Source of the DNA: Roseateles_B sp041905785
GTDB taxonomy: Bacteria > Pseudomonadota > Gammaproteobacteria > Burkholderiales > Burkholderiaceae_C
Direction of reading: 5' to 3'
Assembly: GCA_041905785.1 (NCBI GenBank)
Contig: JAYRKJ010000001.1
Coordinates: forward strand, 1 to 64,000
DNA: 64,000 nt
Of this stretch, positions 17,068 through 25,370 are shown one piece after another. Within the stretch, counting starts at the first letter, position 1; the number at the start of each line of letters is the position of its first letter. Made by a program: the position numbers and the translations under genes. The notes below the pieces were generated by a model. That model worked only from the letters and a program-made list of their open reading frames with translations. It had not been told where the DNA came from and searched no databases.

Positions 17068-17098
17068 AAAAAAAGCCCGATGCACGGGGCATCGGGCT
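17068..17098 (-). terminator. Intrinsic terminator downstream of phasin
   Basis: Perfect 10-base stem AGCCCGATGC (17074-17083) and GCATCGGGCT (17089-17098). On the minus strand it is followed by a run of seven T (the A tract ending at 17074). It is placed to end the phasin transcript before the DUF3667 gene. Confidence 0.9.
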
Positions 17099-17190
17099 TC
17101 AAGGTACCTGGGTGACGCGAGCCACCACGGGGTACCGAGGAGACAATCGATCAGGGCCGGCCGCTAGGGCCGGCCGCGGCCATCAAGCCA

Positions 17191-17745
17191 TCAGGCTGCG
17201 GCGCGCTTGCTGCGGCTGCCGGCCTGCGAGGCCTTCACGGCGGAATTGGTCACGGCCTGGAAGTTGGCCTCGGCCACTTCGGTGGCCTGCTTGGCGGCCT
17301 TCTGGATGTTCTCGATGGCGTTGTTGGCGGCGGACACGGCGGACTTCACCAGGGCCACGGCGTTCTCGGTGCCGGCCGGAGCGTTCTTGGCGGCGGTGTC
17401 GACCACGGCGTTGAACTTGGCCTGCGCGTCAGCGAACTGGGCCTCGGCAACCTTGGCCACTTCGGCGTTGGTGGCGGTGGCGATGTCGTAGAGGTGGCGG
17501 CTGTAGGCGGCGGCCTTCTCGGCGCTGGGCTGCAGCAGCGAGGTCTGCAGGGCCAGCAGTTCCTGCGCATCCTTGACGGACAGGGCAGCCTGCGTGTTCT
17601 CGGCGGCTTCAGCCAGCGTGGCCTTGGCCACTTGCAGGTTCAGCTCGACCAGCTTCTCCACGCCTTCGAAGGCCTTGTTGGTCAGACCGAACAGGGTCTC
17701 GATATTGGCCTTGTGGGCGGCGAAGATTTGTTCTGCAGTCAGCAT
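17191..17745 (-). CDS. phaP: Phasin (polyhydroxyalkanoate granule-associated protein)
   Basis: A 184-residue alanine-rich, all-helical protein that coats polyhydroxyalkanoate granules and regulates their size. The N-terminal block EQIFAAHKANIETLFGLTNKAFEGVEKLVELN (residues about 5-36) is the phasin_2 signature; the rest is a low-complexity amphipathic helix ending in a basic SRSKRAAA. An intrinsic terminator follows. Upstream lie two perfect palindromes that fit the PhaR operator, so it is probably repressed until granules titrate PhaR away. No pha synthase gene is in the window. Confidence 0.93.
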   Translation of the reverse strand: MLTAEQIFAAHKANIETLFGLTNKAFEGVEKLVELNLQVAKATLAEAAENTQAALSVKDAQELLALQTSLLQPSAEKAAAYSRHLYDIATATNAEVAKVAEAQFADAQAKFNAVVDTAAKNAPAGTENAVALVKSAVSAANNAIENIQKAAKQATEVAEANFQAVTNSAVKASQAGSRSKRAAA

Positions 17746-17812
17746 GGTGCTCTCCTAAGTCTGAGCGGGGCGGCCCGCGGGATTCCTGATGGATACTTGA
17801 TGACAGCGATAA

Positions 17813-17829
17813 ATGTTGCACTGCAACAT
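17813..17829. promoter_or_regulatory. PhaR-like operator 1 upstream of phasin
   Basis: Perfect palindrome ATGTTGCA-C-TGCAACAT, 68 bases upstream of the phasin start. It contains TGC-N3-GCA half-sites like those bound by PhaR repressors. Identification with PhaR is inference. Confidence 0.6.
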
Positions 17830-17869
17830 GACTCTATTCTGGGTGCGGGCACGGCGGTTTGCAAGTACT

Positions 17870-17890
17870 TTTTGCTGCGCTGCAGCAAAA
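17870..17890. promoter_or_regulatory. PhaR-like operator 2 upstream of phasin
   Basis: Perfect inverted repeat TTTTGCTGC (17870-17878) and GCAGCAAAA (17882-17890) around GCT. The core CTGC-N3-GCAG equals the published PhaR consensus. It is centred 59 bases upstream of operator 1, so the phasin promoter may be bound twice. Confidence 0.6.
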
Positions 17891-18048
17891 TGGGACAGGT
17901 GGGGATGAATGCCACAGGCTGAAACGCGTCTTCATCACCGGGACACATCCTTGCGGGCCTGGCTGGTGCCACCTTGGTGCCGCCTCTGTGCCGATCTGCA
18001 AGCCAGACGAACCCGGCCCCCTCCAGTCTTCATTGCGACCTGACGCCC

Positions 18049-19005
18049 ATGCAGGCCTTCCACGCCGACGCCCACGAGCTGCCGCTGCCCGCCCAGCACC
18101 GCTTTCCCCAGGCCAAGTACCGCATGCTGCGCGAACGCATCGACGCCGAACCGCTCGCCGTGCGGCTGTGCCCGGCGCCTGCGGCCAGCGAGGCCGAGCT
18201 GGCCCTGGTGCACGACGCGGACTACATCCGGCGGGTCCTGGAGGGCCGGCTCAGCGAGGCCGAGCAGCGCGAGATCGGCCTGCCGTGGTCGCCGGCCCTG
18301 GCGCTGCGCTCGCGGCATTCGGTGGGCGCCACGATCGCGGCGGCGCGCAGCGCGCTGCGCGAGGGCATGGCCATGAACCTGGCCGGCGGCACCCATCATG
18401 CCTACGCTCACAAGGGCAGCGGCTTTTGCGTGTTCAATGACGTGGCGGTGGCCGCGCGCTTGATGCAGGCCCAGGGCCATGACCGCCAGGGCGGCTGCCA
18501 TGGCCGGCTGCAGGTGCTGGTCATCGACCTCGACGTGCACCAGGGCAATGGCACGGCGGCGATCTTCCGGAACGACCCCAGCGTGTTCACCCTGTCCCTG
18601 CACGGCGCGCGCAATTTTCCCTTCCGCAAGGAACCCAGCAGTCTGGACGTGGAGCTGGCCGACGGCTGCGGCGACGCCGACTACCTGGCTGCCCTGGACC
18701 AGGCCCTGGCCGAGGTGGACCAGCGTCTGCGGCGTCATCCGCCTGGACTGGCCTTTTACCTCGCCGGTGCCGACCCGCATGAAGGCGACCGGCTGGGGCG
18801 CCTGGCGCTGACGGCGGCCGGCCTGCTGCAGCGTGACCAGCGCGTGCTGGATTGGCTGTGGCAGCGTCGCATCCCCGCGGCCCTGAGCATGGCGGGGGGC
18901 TATGGCCAGGACCTGGCGGCAATGGTCGAGTTGCAATTGGCCACCGTGCACGCCGCGTCGCAGGCGTGGCAGCGCTGGCAAGGCGTCAATGGAACAATGG
19001 CCTGA
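18049..19005 (+). CDS. Histone deacetylase superfamily (AcuC/acetylpolyamine amidohydrolase-like) enzyme
   Basis: A 318-residue zinc-dependent deacylase. Conserved blocks in order: HDADYIRRVL, NLAGGTHHAYAHKGSGFCVFND (residues about 108-129) with the charge-relay His pair, VIDLDVHQGNGTA near 160 with zinc ligands Asp and His, YLAGADPHEGDRLGR near 238 with the third zinc Asp, and SMAGGYG near 281. Substrates of bacterial members include acetylpolyamines, acetoin-related compounds or acyl-lysines; none can be chosen here. Start at the ATG at 18049, 25 codons inside a longer open frame. It is followed 99 bases later by the nitroreductase. Confidence 0.88.
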   Translation: MQAFHADAHELPLPAQHRFPQAKYRMLRERIDAEPLAVRLCPAPAASEAELALVHDADYIRRVLEGRLSEAEQREIGLPWSPALALRSRHSVGATIAAARSALREGMAMNLAGGTHHAYAHKGSGFCVFNDVAVAARLMQAQGHDRQGGCHGRLQVLVIDLDVHQGNGTAAIFRNDPSVFTLSLHGARNFPFRKEPSSLDVELADGCGDADYLAALDQALAEVDQRLRRHPPGLAFYLAGADPHEGDRLGRLALTAAGLLQRDQRVLDWLWQRRIPAALSMAGGYGQDLAAMVELQLATVHAASQAWQRWQGVNGTMA

Positions 19006-19104
19006 TTCGACCGCGAGACGTGCCGCCCCGTGGCGGCCCTGCCCGCGGCTTGCCGGAAGCCCTGCATGCCCCGCGTGCCCCGCATGCCCTGGAAGGAACC
19101 CCAA

Positions 19105-19845
19105 GTGAGCGCAACAAAAGTGAACCAAACCGTGAACGTGTTTGACCGCCCCAGCCCCGCGGCCCAGGCGGCCGTGGACGCCGCCATCTCCACCCGCCAT
19201 TCCATGCGCGCCTTCCTGCCGACGCCCGTCCCGCGCGAGACGGTGGAGGACATCCTGCGCCTGGCCGCGCGCGCGCCCTCCGGCACCAACACCCAGCCCT
19301 GGCAGGTACATGTGCTTACCGGCGCGGCCCTGCAAAGCCTGAGCGACCGCATCATGGCCGTCTACGACGACCCGCAAGAGCTGTCCACCCATCAGGAGGA
19401 ATACGCCTACTACCCGCGCGAATGGGTCACGCCCTATATCGACCGCCGCCGCAAGGTGGGCTGGGACCTCTACGGCCTGCTGGGCATCGCCAAAGGCGAC
19501 AAGGCCCGCATGCACGAGCAGCACGGCCGCAACTACCGCTTCTTCGACGCCCCGGTGGGCCTGATCTTCAGCATCGACCGCGTGATGCAGCAGGGCAGCT
19601 GGCTGGACTACGGCATGTTCCTGCAGAACATCATGGTCGCCGCGCGAGGCCGCGGTCTGCATACCTGCCCGCAGGCGGCCTTCACCCAGTTCCATCGCCT
19701 GATCGCCGAGGAGCTGAAGTTCGGCCCTGAACAGATGCTGGTCTGCGGCATGGCCCTGGGCTATGCGGACCCGCAGGCGGTCGAGAACAGCCTGGTCACG
19801 GAGCGCGCCCCGCTGGAGGCGTTCGTCCGCTTCCTGGATCAGTGA
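19105..19845 (+). CDS. Nitroreductase family flavoprotein
   Basis: A 246-residue FMN-dependent NAD(P)H oxidoreductase. RHSMRAFLPTPVPRETVEDIL (about 33-53), then ARAPSGTNTQPWQVHVLTG (about 58-76), form the FMN phosphate and ribityl site. LDYGMFLQNIMVAARGRGLHT and ALGYAD near the C-terminus complete the fold. It resembles the nitrobenzoate/PnbA-type branch. Start at the GTG at 19105 after GGAAGGAA; an upstream in-frame Met lacks a ribosome site. It ends 8 bases before the 2-hydroxyacid dehydrogenase, so they are co-transcribed. Confidence 0.87.
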   Translation: MSATKVNQTVNVFDRPSPAAQAAVDAAISTRHSMRAFLPTPVPRETVEDILRLAARAPSGTNTQPWQVHVLTGAALQSLSDRIMAVYDDPQELSTHQEEYAYYPREWVTPYIDRRRKVGWDLYGLLGIAKGDKARMHEQHGRNYRFFDAPVGLIFSIDRVMQQGSWLDYGMFLQNIMVAARGRGLHTCPQAAFTQFHRLIAEELKFGPEQMLVCGMALGYADPQAVENSLVTERAPLEAFVRFLDQ

Positions 19846-19853
19846 GGACTGCG

Positions 19854-20825
19854 ATGAGCCAGACCAAGCCGCGGGTCTTCGTGGCCCGCCGCATCTTCCC
19901 GGACATCGTGGCCCGGCTGCGCGAGCACACCGAGGTGGAAGAGACGGACAGTGACGAACCCCTGCCGGCCGCGGAACTCGCCCGCCGCCTGCAGGGCAAG
20001 GCCGGGCTCTTCGCCACCGGCACCGAGCGCATCGACGCCGCGCTGCTGGAGGCCTGCCCGGACCTGCGCGCCGTGTGCCTGATGACGGTGGGCTACAACA
20101 ATGTGGACCTGGCCGCCTGCACGGCCCGCGGCGTGCGCGTCAGCAACGCGCCCGACGTGCTGACCGAAACCACCGCCGACTTCGGCTTCGCGCTGATGAT
20201 GGCCGCCGCCCGGCGCCTCAGCGAGGCCGAGCGCTATCTGCGCGACGGCCGATGGACCCAATGGCATGTGGACCTGCTGGTGGGCGCCGACCTGCACGGC
20301 AGCACGCTGGGCATCCTGGGCATGGGGCGCATCGGCCAGGCCATCGCGCGGCGCGGGGCCCTGGGCTTCGGCATGCAGGTGATCTACCACAATCGCAGCC
20401 GTCTGGCGCCCGAGCTGGAGCAGCCGCTGGGGGCGCGCTGGGTGGACAAGGAGGCGCTGCTGCGCCAGTGCGACCACCTGGTCATCGTCGTGCCCTACAG
20501 CCCAGAGGCGCATCACCTCGTGGGCGCCGCCGAGCTCGCGCTGATGAAGCCTTCGGCGACGCTGACCAACATCGCTCGCGGCGGCATCGTCGACGACGCG
20601 GCGCTGGCCGAGGCGCTGCAGGCCCGTCGCCTGGCCGCCGCGGGCCTGGATGTCTTCGAGGGCGAACCCGCCGTGCATCCCGGCCTGCTGGCCTGCCGCA
20701 ACGTGGTGCTGACACCGCACATCGCCAGCGCCTCCATCCCGACTCGCCGCGCCATGTGCGAGCTGGCCGTCGACAACCTCATTGCCGCCTTGACGGGCGG
20801 GACGATGAAGACGGCGCTGAACTGA
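19854..20825 (+). CDS. D-2-hydroxyacid dehydrogenase (glyoxylate/hydroxypyruvate reductase type)
   Basis: A 323-residue NAD(P)-dependent reductase of glyoxylate, hydroxypyruvate or 2-keto-gluconate. Features: MTVGYNNVDLAACTARGV near 78-95, the Rossmann motif GILGMGRIGQAIA near 151, NIARGGIVDDAAL near 238 with the catalytic Arg, Glu in DVFEGEP, and the catalytic His in LTPHIASAS near 289. It is closest to the GhrB/GyaR branch. SD GAGGA and ATG at 19854. It sits in an operon with the nitroreductase, possibly as a detoxification pair. Exact substrate unknown. Confidence 0.88.
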   Translation: MSQTKPRVFVARRIFPDIVARLREHTEVEETDSDEPLPAAELARRLQGKAGLFATGTERIDAALLEACPDLRAVCLMTVGYNNVDLAACTARGVRVSNAPDVLTETTADFGFALMMAAARRLSEAERYLRDGRWTQWHVDLLVGADLHGSTLGILGMGRIGQAIARRGALGFGMQVIYHNRSRLAPELEQPLGARWVDKEALLRQCDHLVIVVPYSPEAHHLVGAAELALMKPSATLTNIARGGIVDDAALAEALQARRLAAAGLDVFEGEPAVHPGLLACRNVVLTPHIASASIPTRRAMCELAVDNLIAALTGGTMKTALN

Positions 20826-20959
20826 GGCCGGGCCGTGGCGGCATGTCCCCTGCTGCCAGGACGTCAGCCGGCCCACGGCGGCGTCCGCCACCGAATCGGG
20901 TTATACCGGCCCCCGGGGTGCCATGCCCCCGAAACACGACCCGAGGAAGGAGATTCCCC

Positions 20960-21379
20960 ATGATTGCCTACCTGAGCTTTGACGGCTGCTGCAACGCGGC
21001 CCTGGACTTCTATGCGGCCTGCCTGGGCGGCCGCAAGACCATGCGCATGAGCTATGCCGACGCGCCGCCTGCCCCTGACTGCCCACCCGCGCCCGAGGAC
21101 TGGAAGGACCGCACCATGCATGCCCGCATGGAGGCCCGCGGCCTGACGCTGATGGGCTCGGACATGCCGCCGGGCATGCCCTTCGAGGGCTACAAGGGCT
21201 TCAGCCTGTCGGTGTCGGTCCATGACACGGCCGAGGGCGAGCGGCTGTTCCAGGCCCTGTCCGAGGGCGGCCGGGTGACCATGCCTTATGCCGCCACCTT
21301 CTGGTCCCCCGGCTTCGGCATGCTGGTGGACCGTTTCGGCGTGCCCTGGATGGTCAACAGCGAGCCGGTGAGCGCCTGA
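20960..21379 (+). CDS. VOC family protein (PhnB/glyoxalase-bleomycin resistance type)
   Basis: A 139-residue PhnB-like VOC protein. It opens MIAYLSFDGCCNAALDFYAACLGG, the usual paired beta-alpha-beta-beta start; DKTM-type substitutions give RTMHARMEARGLTLMGSDMPPG in the middle, and FWSPGFGMLVDRFGVPWMVN closes the fold near 112-131. Members of this branch often lack metal-dependent lyase activity and their function is mostly unknown. The ATG at 20960 follows GGAAGGAGA. The gene ends 4 bases from the convergent RlmN-like gene. Confidence 0.85.
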   Translation: MIAYLSFDGCCNAALDFYAACLGGRKTMRMSYADAPPAPDCPPAPEDWKDRTMHARMEARGLTLMGSDMPPGMPFEGYKGFSLSVSVHDTAEGERLFQALSEGGRVTMPYAATFWSPGFGMLVDRFGVPWMVNSEPVSA

Positions 21380-21383
21380 GGCC

Positions 21384-22433
21384 TCAGCCTGCCGCCCTGC
21401 GCAGCACGCGCACCGCCACCGAACCGTCCAGCGCGCGGGCCCGCAGTTGGCCGCAGCCGCCGTCCACCTCCTGGCCGGCGGAGTTGCGCAGCTTGGTCAG
21501 CACGCCGCGGCGGTGCAGCTGGCGGGCGATCTCGGCGGCGCGCTCCCAGGCCGGGCGCTTGAAGGGCAGCTCGGGCACGCTGTTGTAGGGAATCATGTTG
21601 AGCACGCCGTAGCGGCCCTTGAGCAGGCGCACGATGCCGTCCAGTTCGTCCTCGCCGTCGTTGACGCCTTCGATCAGGGTCCACTGGTACTGGATGGGAT
21701 AGCCGCTGAGCCGCGCATAGCGCTCGCCCTCGGCCACGATCTCCTCGGGCGTGAGGCGCGGCGCGCGCGGCAGCAGCTGCTCGCGCAAACCGGCCTTGCT
21801 GGTGTGCAGCGAGAGCGCCAGCGCCGGCTTCACCGGACCCTGCGGCAGGCGCTCGAAGACGCGCGGGTCACCCACGGTGGAGAAGACCAGGCTCTTGTGC
21901 CCGATGTTGCCGGCGGTGCCCAGCAGCTCGATGGCGTCCATGACGTGCTCCAGGTTGTGGGCCGGCTCGCCCATGCCCATGAACACGACCTTCTTCACCG
22001 CGCGCTGGCGGCGGGCCAGCACCACCTGGGCCATGATCTCGGCGCTGGTGACCTGGCGCAGCAGGCCCGAGCGCCCGGTCATGCAGAACTGGCAGCCCAC
22101 GGCGCAGCCCACCTGGCTGGACACGCACAGGCCCTCGCGCGGCAGCAGCACGCTCTCCACGGTCTGCCCGTCGGCCAGTTCGACCAGCAGGCGCTTGGAG
22201 CCATCCTCGGCCGGATGCTCGCTCTGCACGCGCGCCAGGGCCTCCAGCTCGGCCTCCAGTGCGGGCAGGGCCTCGCGCAGGGGCTTGGGCAGGAAGTCCT
22301 CGATGGGCCGCTTGGTGGTGGCCTGCGGCAGGGCCTGGCTCCAGAGCCGCAGCACGCGCTGTTCGTGCTTGGGCAGGGCGCCGAGGGCGCGCAGGCGCTG
22401 CCGGATGTCTTGAATGCTTTGGATGCACGGCAT
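21384..22433 (-). CDS. RlmN/Cfr family radical SAM RNA methyltransferase
   Basis: A 349-residue enzyme that installs C2-methyladenosine in RNA, in E. coli at A2503 of 23S rRNA and A37 of some tRNAs. The [4Fe-4S] ligands are Cys110, Cys114 and Cys117 (CAVGCQFC). The methyl-carrier cysteine is Cys103 (seven before Cys110, as in RlmN), and the C-terminal catalytic Cys lies in GGCGQLRA. VFMGMGEPAHN binds SAM. All five functional cysteines are kept. The N-terminal domain is divergent and the gene lies outside the usual ndk/pilF/hisS setting of rlmN, so it may be a second paralogue; that needs the whole genome. Confidence 0.83.
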   Translation of the reverse strand: MPCIQSIQDIRQRLRALGALPKHEQRVLRLWSQALPQATTKRPIEDFLPKPLREALPALEAELEALARVQSEHPAEDGSKRLLVELADGQTVESVLLPREGLCVSSQVGCAVGCQFCMTGRSGLLRQVTSAEIMAQVVLARRQRAVKKVVFMGMGEPAHNLEHVMDAIELLGTAGNIGHKSLVFSTVGDPRVFERLPQGPVKPALALSLHTSKAGLREQLLPRAPRLTPEEIVAEGERYARLSGYPIQYQWTLIEGVNDGEDELDGIVRLLKGRYGVLNMIPYNSVPELPFKRPAWERAAEIARQLHRRGVLTKLRNSAGQEVDGGCGQLRARALDGSVAVRVLRRAAG

Positions 22434-22541
22434 GGTGATCAGCGGATTTTACGGGCCCGGCCCGCGCCTCTTGTTCGCACAGCACGCCGCGTGCATGTCC
22501 CCGGGCGCACGCGCCGCGGGCGTGCCTGAGACAATCGGTGC

Positions 22542-24062
22542 ATGACGCTTGCCGAACTGCTCCTGCTGGCCTGTCTGGCCCTTCTCCTTGTCCTCGTTGT
22601 GCTGGTCCTGCGCCAGCGGCAGTCCCCGGAGTCACCGCAGCTGCAGGCCCATCTCCAGTCGCTGGTGCAGGGCCAGGAAGCCCAGGGCCGCCAGACCGAG
22701 CGCCTGGAGCGCGAGCTGCGCGAGGAGCTGCAGCGCGGCAGCACGGCCCTGCGCCAGGAGACGCTCGGCCAACTGGCCCAGTTCCAGCAGACCCTCATGG
22801 GCCAGAGCGGTGAGGCCCTGCGCACGCAGAACGAACAGATCGACAGCCTGCGGGTCCAGCTGGCCAGCCTGCAGACGGCCTTGAGCCAGGGCCTGCAGGC
22901 CACCACGCAGTCGCTGGCGGCCCAGGCGCTGGCCTCGCGCGAGGCCCAGGACGCCGCCGCCCTGCGCAGCAGCCAGGCCCAGGCGGAGAGCCTGGCCCAG
23001 CTGGCCCAGGGCCTGCGCGAGCAGCTGCAGCAGCTGCAGCAGGGCAATGAGCAGCGCCTGGCCGAGTTGCGCCACACGGTGGAGCAGCGCCTGCAGTCCA
23101 TCCAGCAGGACAACGAGAAGAAGCTGGAGCAGATGCGCGCCACCGTGGACGAGAAGCTGCATGCCACGCTGGAACAGCGCCTGGGCGAGAGCTTCAAGCA
23201 GGTGGCCGACCGCCTGGAGCAGGTCCACAAAGGCCTGGGCGAGATGCAGAACCTGGCCCGCGACGTCGGCTCGCTCAACCGCGTGCTGACCAATGTGAAG
23301 ACCCGCGGCATCTTCGGTGAGGTGCAGCTTGCGGGCCTGCTGGAGCAGGTGTTCACGCCGGAGCAGTACGCGTCCAACGTGGCCACGCTGCCGGGATCGA
23401 GCGAGCGCGTGGAGTTCGCCATCAAGCTGCCGGGCCAGCGCGAGGACGGCGTGGCGCTGTGGCTGCCCATCGACGCCAAGTTCCCCCGCGAGGACTACGA
23501 GCGCCTGCTCGAGGCCCAGGACCGGGCGGATGCCGCCGGCGTCGAACAGGCCGCCCGGGCCATCGAAGCCCGGCTGCGCCTGGAGGCCCGCACCATCCGC
23601 GAGAAATACGTCGCCCCGCCGCACACCACGGACTTCGGCATGCTCTTCGTGCCCACCGAGGGCCTCTATGCCGAGGCGCTGCGCCGCCCCGGCCTGGTCG
23701 AGGCCCTGCAGCGCGAGCACAAGGTGATGCTGGTCGGGCCGACGACGCTGCTGGCCACGCTGACCAGCCTGCAGATGGGCTTCCGTACCCTGGCGCTGGA
23801 GAAGCGCTCGGCCGAAGTCTGGGAGGTGCTGGGGGCGGTCAAGACCGAGTTCGGCAAGTTCGGCGAGGTGCTGGCCAAGACCAAGAAGAAGCTGGACGAG
23901 GCCAGCAACACCATCGAGGCCGCCGAGGTGCGCACGCGGGCCATGAGCCGCAAGCTCAAGACCGTCGAGGCCTTGCCGGAGGACAGCGCCCAGCGCCTGC
24001 TGGCCCTGGGTCTTGCGGACACGGCTGAGGCGGCTGAGGCGGCTGAGGACGAGTCCGCATGA
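22542..24062 (+). CDS. rmuC: DNA recombination protein RmuC
   Basis: A 506-residue protein with an N-terminal membrane anchor (LAELLLLACLALLLVLVVLVL), a long Gln/Leu-rich coiled coil (about 35-235) and the RmuC nuclease-like domain. The latter is marked by GIFGEVQLAGLLEQVFTPEQY, LWLPIDAKFPREDYERL near 306 and PTTLLATLTSLQMGFRTLALE near 398. Its role is restraint of inversions at short inverted repeats. The C-terminal TAEAAEAAEDESA is encoded by three tandem 9-base units (24022-24048). Its stop overlaps the next ATG (ATGA). Confidence 0.93.
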   Translation: MTLAELLLLACLALLLVLVVLVLRQRQSPESPQLQAHLQSLVQGQEAQGRQTERLERELREELQRGSTALRQETLGQLAQFQQTLMGQSGEALRTQNEQIDSLRVQLASLQTALSQGLQATTQSLAAQALASREAQDAAALRSSQAQAESLAQLAQGLREQLQQLQQGNEQRLAELRHTVEQRLQSIQQDNEKKLEQMRATVDEKLHATLEQRLGESFKQVADRLEQVHKGLGEMQNLARDVGSLNRVLTNVKTRGIFGEVQLAGLLEQVFTPEQYASNVATLPGSSERVEFAIKLPGQREDGVALWLPIDAKFPREDYERLLEAQDRADAAGVEQAARAIEARLRLEARTIREKYVAPPHTTDFGMLFVPTEGLYAEALRRPGLVEALQREHKVMLVGPTTLLATLTSLQMGFRTLALEKRSAEVWEVLGAVKTEFGKFGEVLAKTKKKLDEASNTIEAAEVRTRAMSRKLKTVEALPEDSAQRLLALGLADTAEAAEAAEDESA

Positions 24063-25255
24063 CGGAGGAAGCCGGCCCGGCGCCCGGCGCGACATCCGCC
24101 TCGCCCACGACCCCGGGCCGCGCCTTTGCCTGGATCATCGCCAGCCTGATCGCCGTGCACGCCAGCATGGCGGTCACGCGGGTGGCCGCCAGCCTGTGGG
24201 TGCTGCGCCAGGGCCATGGCGAATGGGCCGTGGGCGTGCTGCTGAGCCTCTTTGCCGTGGCGCCGATTGCGCTCTCCTTGTGGGCCGGCCGACTGGCGGA
24301 TCGCCATGGCTTTCACCGGCCGGTGGGCGTGGGCGTCTGCATGGCCTTGGGCGGGGCGCTGGTGGCGTCGGCTGCCATGCAGCTGTGGGCGATCGCGCTG
24401 AGCTGCCTGCTCACCGGCGGCGCCGTGGCGGTGGCTGCGGTGGCCATCCAGCGCGAGGCGGGTCTGCTGGCCACCGACCCCTCGCAGCTCAAGAAGGTGT
24501 TCAGCTGGGTGGCGCTGGGGCCGGCGCTGTCCAACGCAATCGCGCCCATCCTGACCGGCCTGCTCATTGACCATGCCGGCTTTCGCTGGGCCTTTGGGCT
24601 GGCCGTGGTACTGCCCGTGCTGGCCTGGGGGATTGCCCGACAGGTGCCCCGCCATGCGCCGGCGCCGCACGGACCCGGCGCGCGCCAGCGGCCGGCCTGG
24701 GCCTTGCTCAAGCAGCCGGCTCTGCGCCGCCTCCTGATGCTCAACATCGTGCTCTCCGCCTGCTGGGACGCCCACAGCTTCGTCGTGCCCGTGGTCGGGC
24801 ATGCCAAGGGCTTGAGCGCCTCCAGCATCGGCCTGGTGCTGGGCTCCTTTGCCGTGGCGGCCACCTGCGTTCGCCTGCTCATCGCGCGCTGGGGCGAGGC
24901 CCTGGACGAGCTGCGCGCCCTGCGCTGGGCCATGGGCCTGGCCATGCTGATGCTGGCGGTCTATGCCTGGCTGCCGGGCACGCCGGGACTGATGTTCGGC
25001 TCGGCCCTGCTGGGCCTGGCCCTGGGGTCGGTGCAGCCCATGGTGCTGTCCATGCTGCACCGGGTCACCCCGCATGATGCGCACGGTCAGGCCTTGGGCC
25101 TGCGCATGCTGATGGTCAATGCGGCCACGGTGAGCATGCCCACCGGCTTCGGCCTGCTCGCTGCCGCCACGCTGAACGCCGCGCCCATGTGGCTGATGGC
25201 GTGCCTCCTTGGCGGCGCGCAGTGGCTGGCGCGCGGGTTGCGCGTCAAGAGCTGA
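24059..25255 (+). CDS. Major facilitator superfamily transporter
   Basis: A 398-residue protein with about twelve transmembrane segments. The MFS loop 2-3 signature is read as LWAGRLADRHGFHRPVG near residues 74-90, and the second half contains SSIGLVLGSFAVAATCVRLL. The long cytoplasmic N-terminus is Pro/Ala-rich. The substrate is unknown; the general shape fits a drug/metabolite exporter. It starts inside the rmuC stop codon, indicating coupled translation. A MFS gene after rmuC is seen in some Burkholderiales. Confidence 0.85.
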   Translation: MTEEAGPAPGATSASPTTPGRAFAWIIASLIAVHASMAVTRVAASLWVLRQGHGEWAVGVLLSLFAVAPIALSLWAGRLADRHGFHRPVGVGVCMALGGALVASAAMQLWAIALSCLLTGGAVAVAAVAIQREAGLLATDPSQLKKVFSWVALGPALSNAIAPILTGLLIDHAGFRWAFGLAVVLPVLAWGIARQVPRHAPAPHGPGARQRPAWALLKQPALRRLLMLNIVLSACWDAHSFVVPVVGHAKGLSASSIGLVLGSFAVAATCVRLLIARWGEALDELRALRWAMGLAMLMLAVYAWLPGTPGLMFGSALLGLALGSVQPMVLSMLHRVTPHDAHGQALGLRMLMVNAATVSMPTGFGLLAAATLNAAPMWLMACLLGGAQWLARGLRVKS

Positions 25256-25370
25256 CCCGAGTCTTCACCTCTTGACCACCCTGCGCATGCGGGGCATGCG
25301 CTTGTCGGGGCGAGACACTCTCGCTAGCATCGCCCGCAGCCCTGTCGGCATGGCGGGGCGGGAGCCGGGC

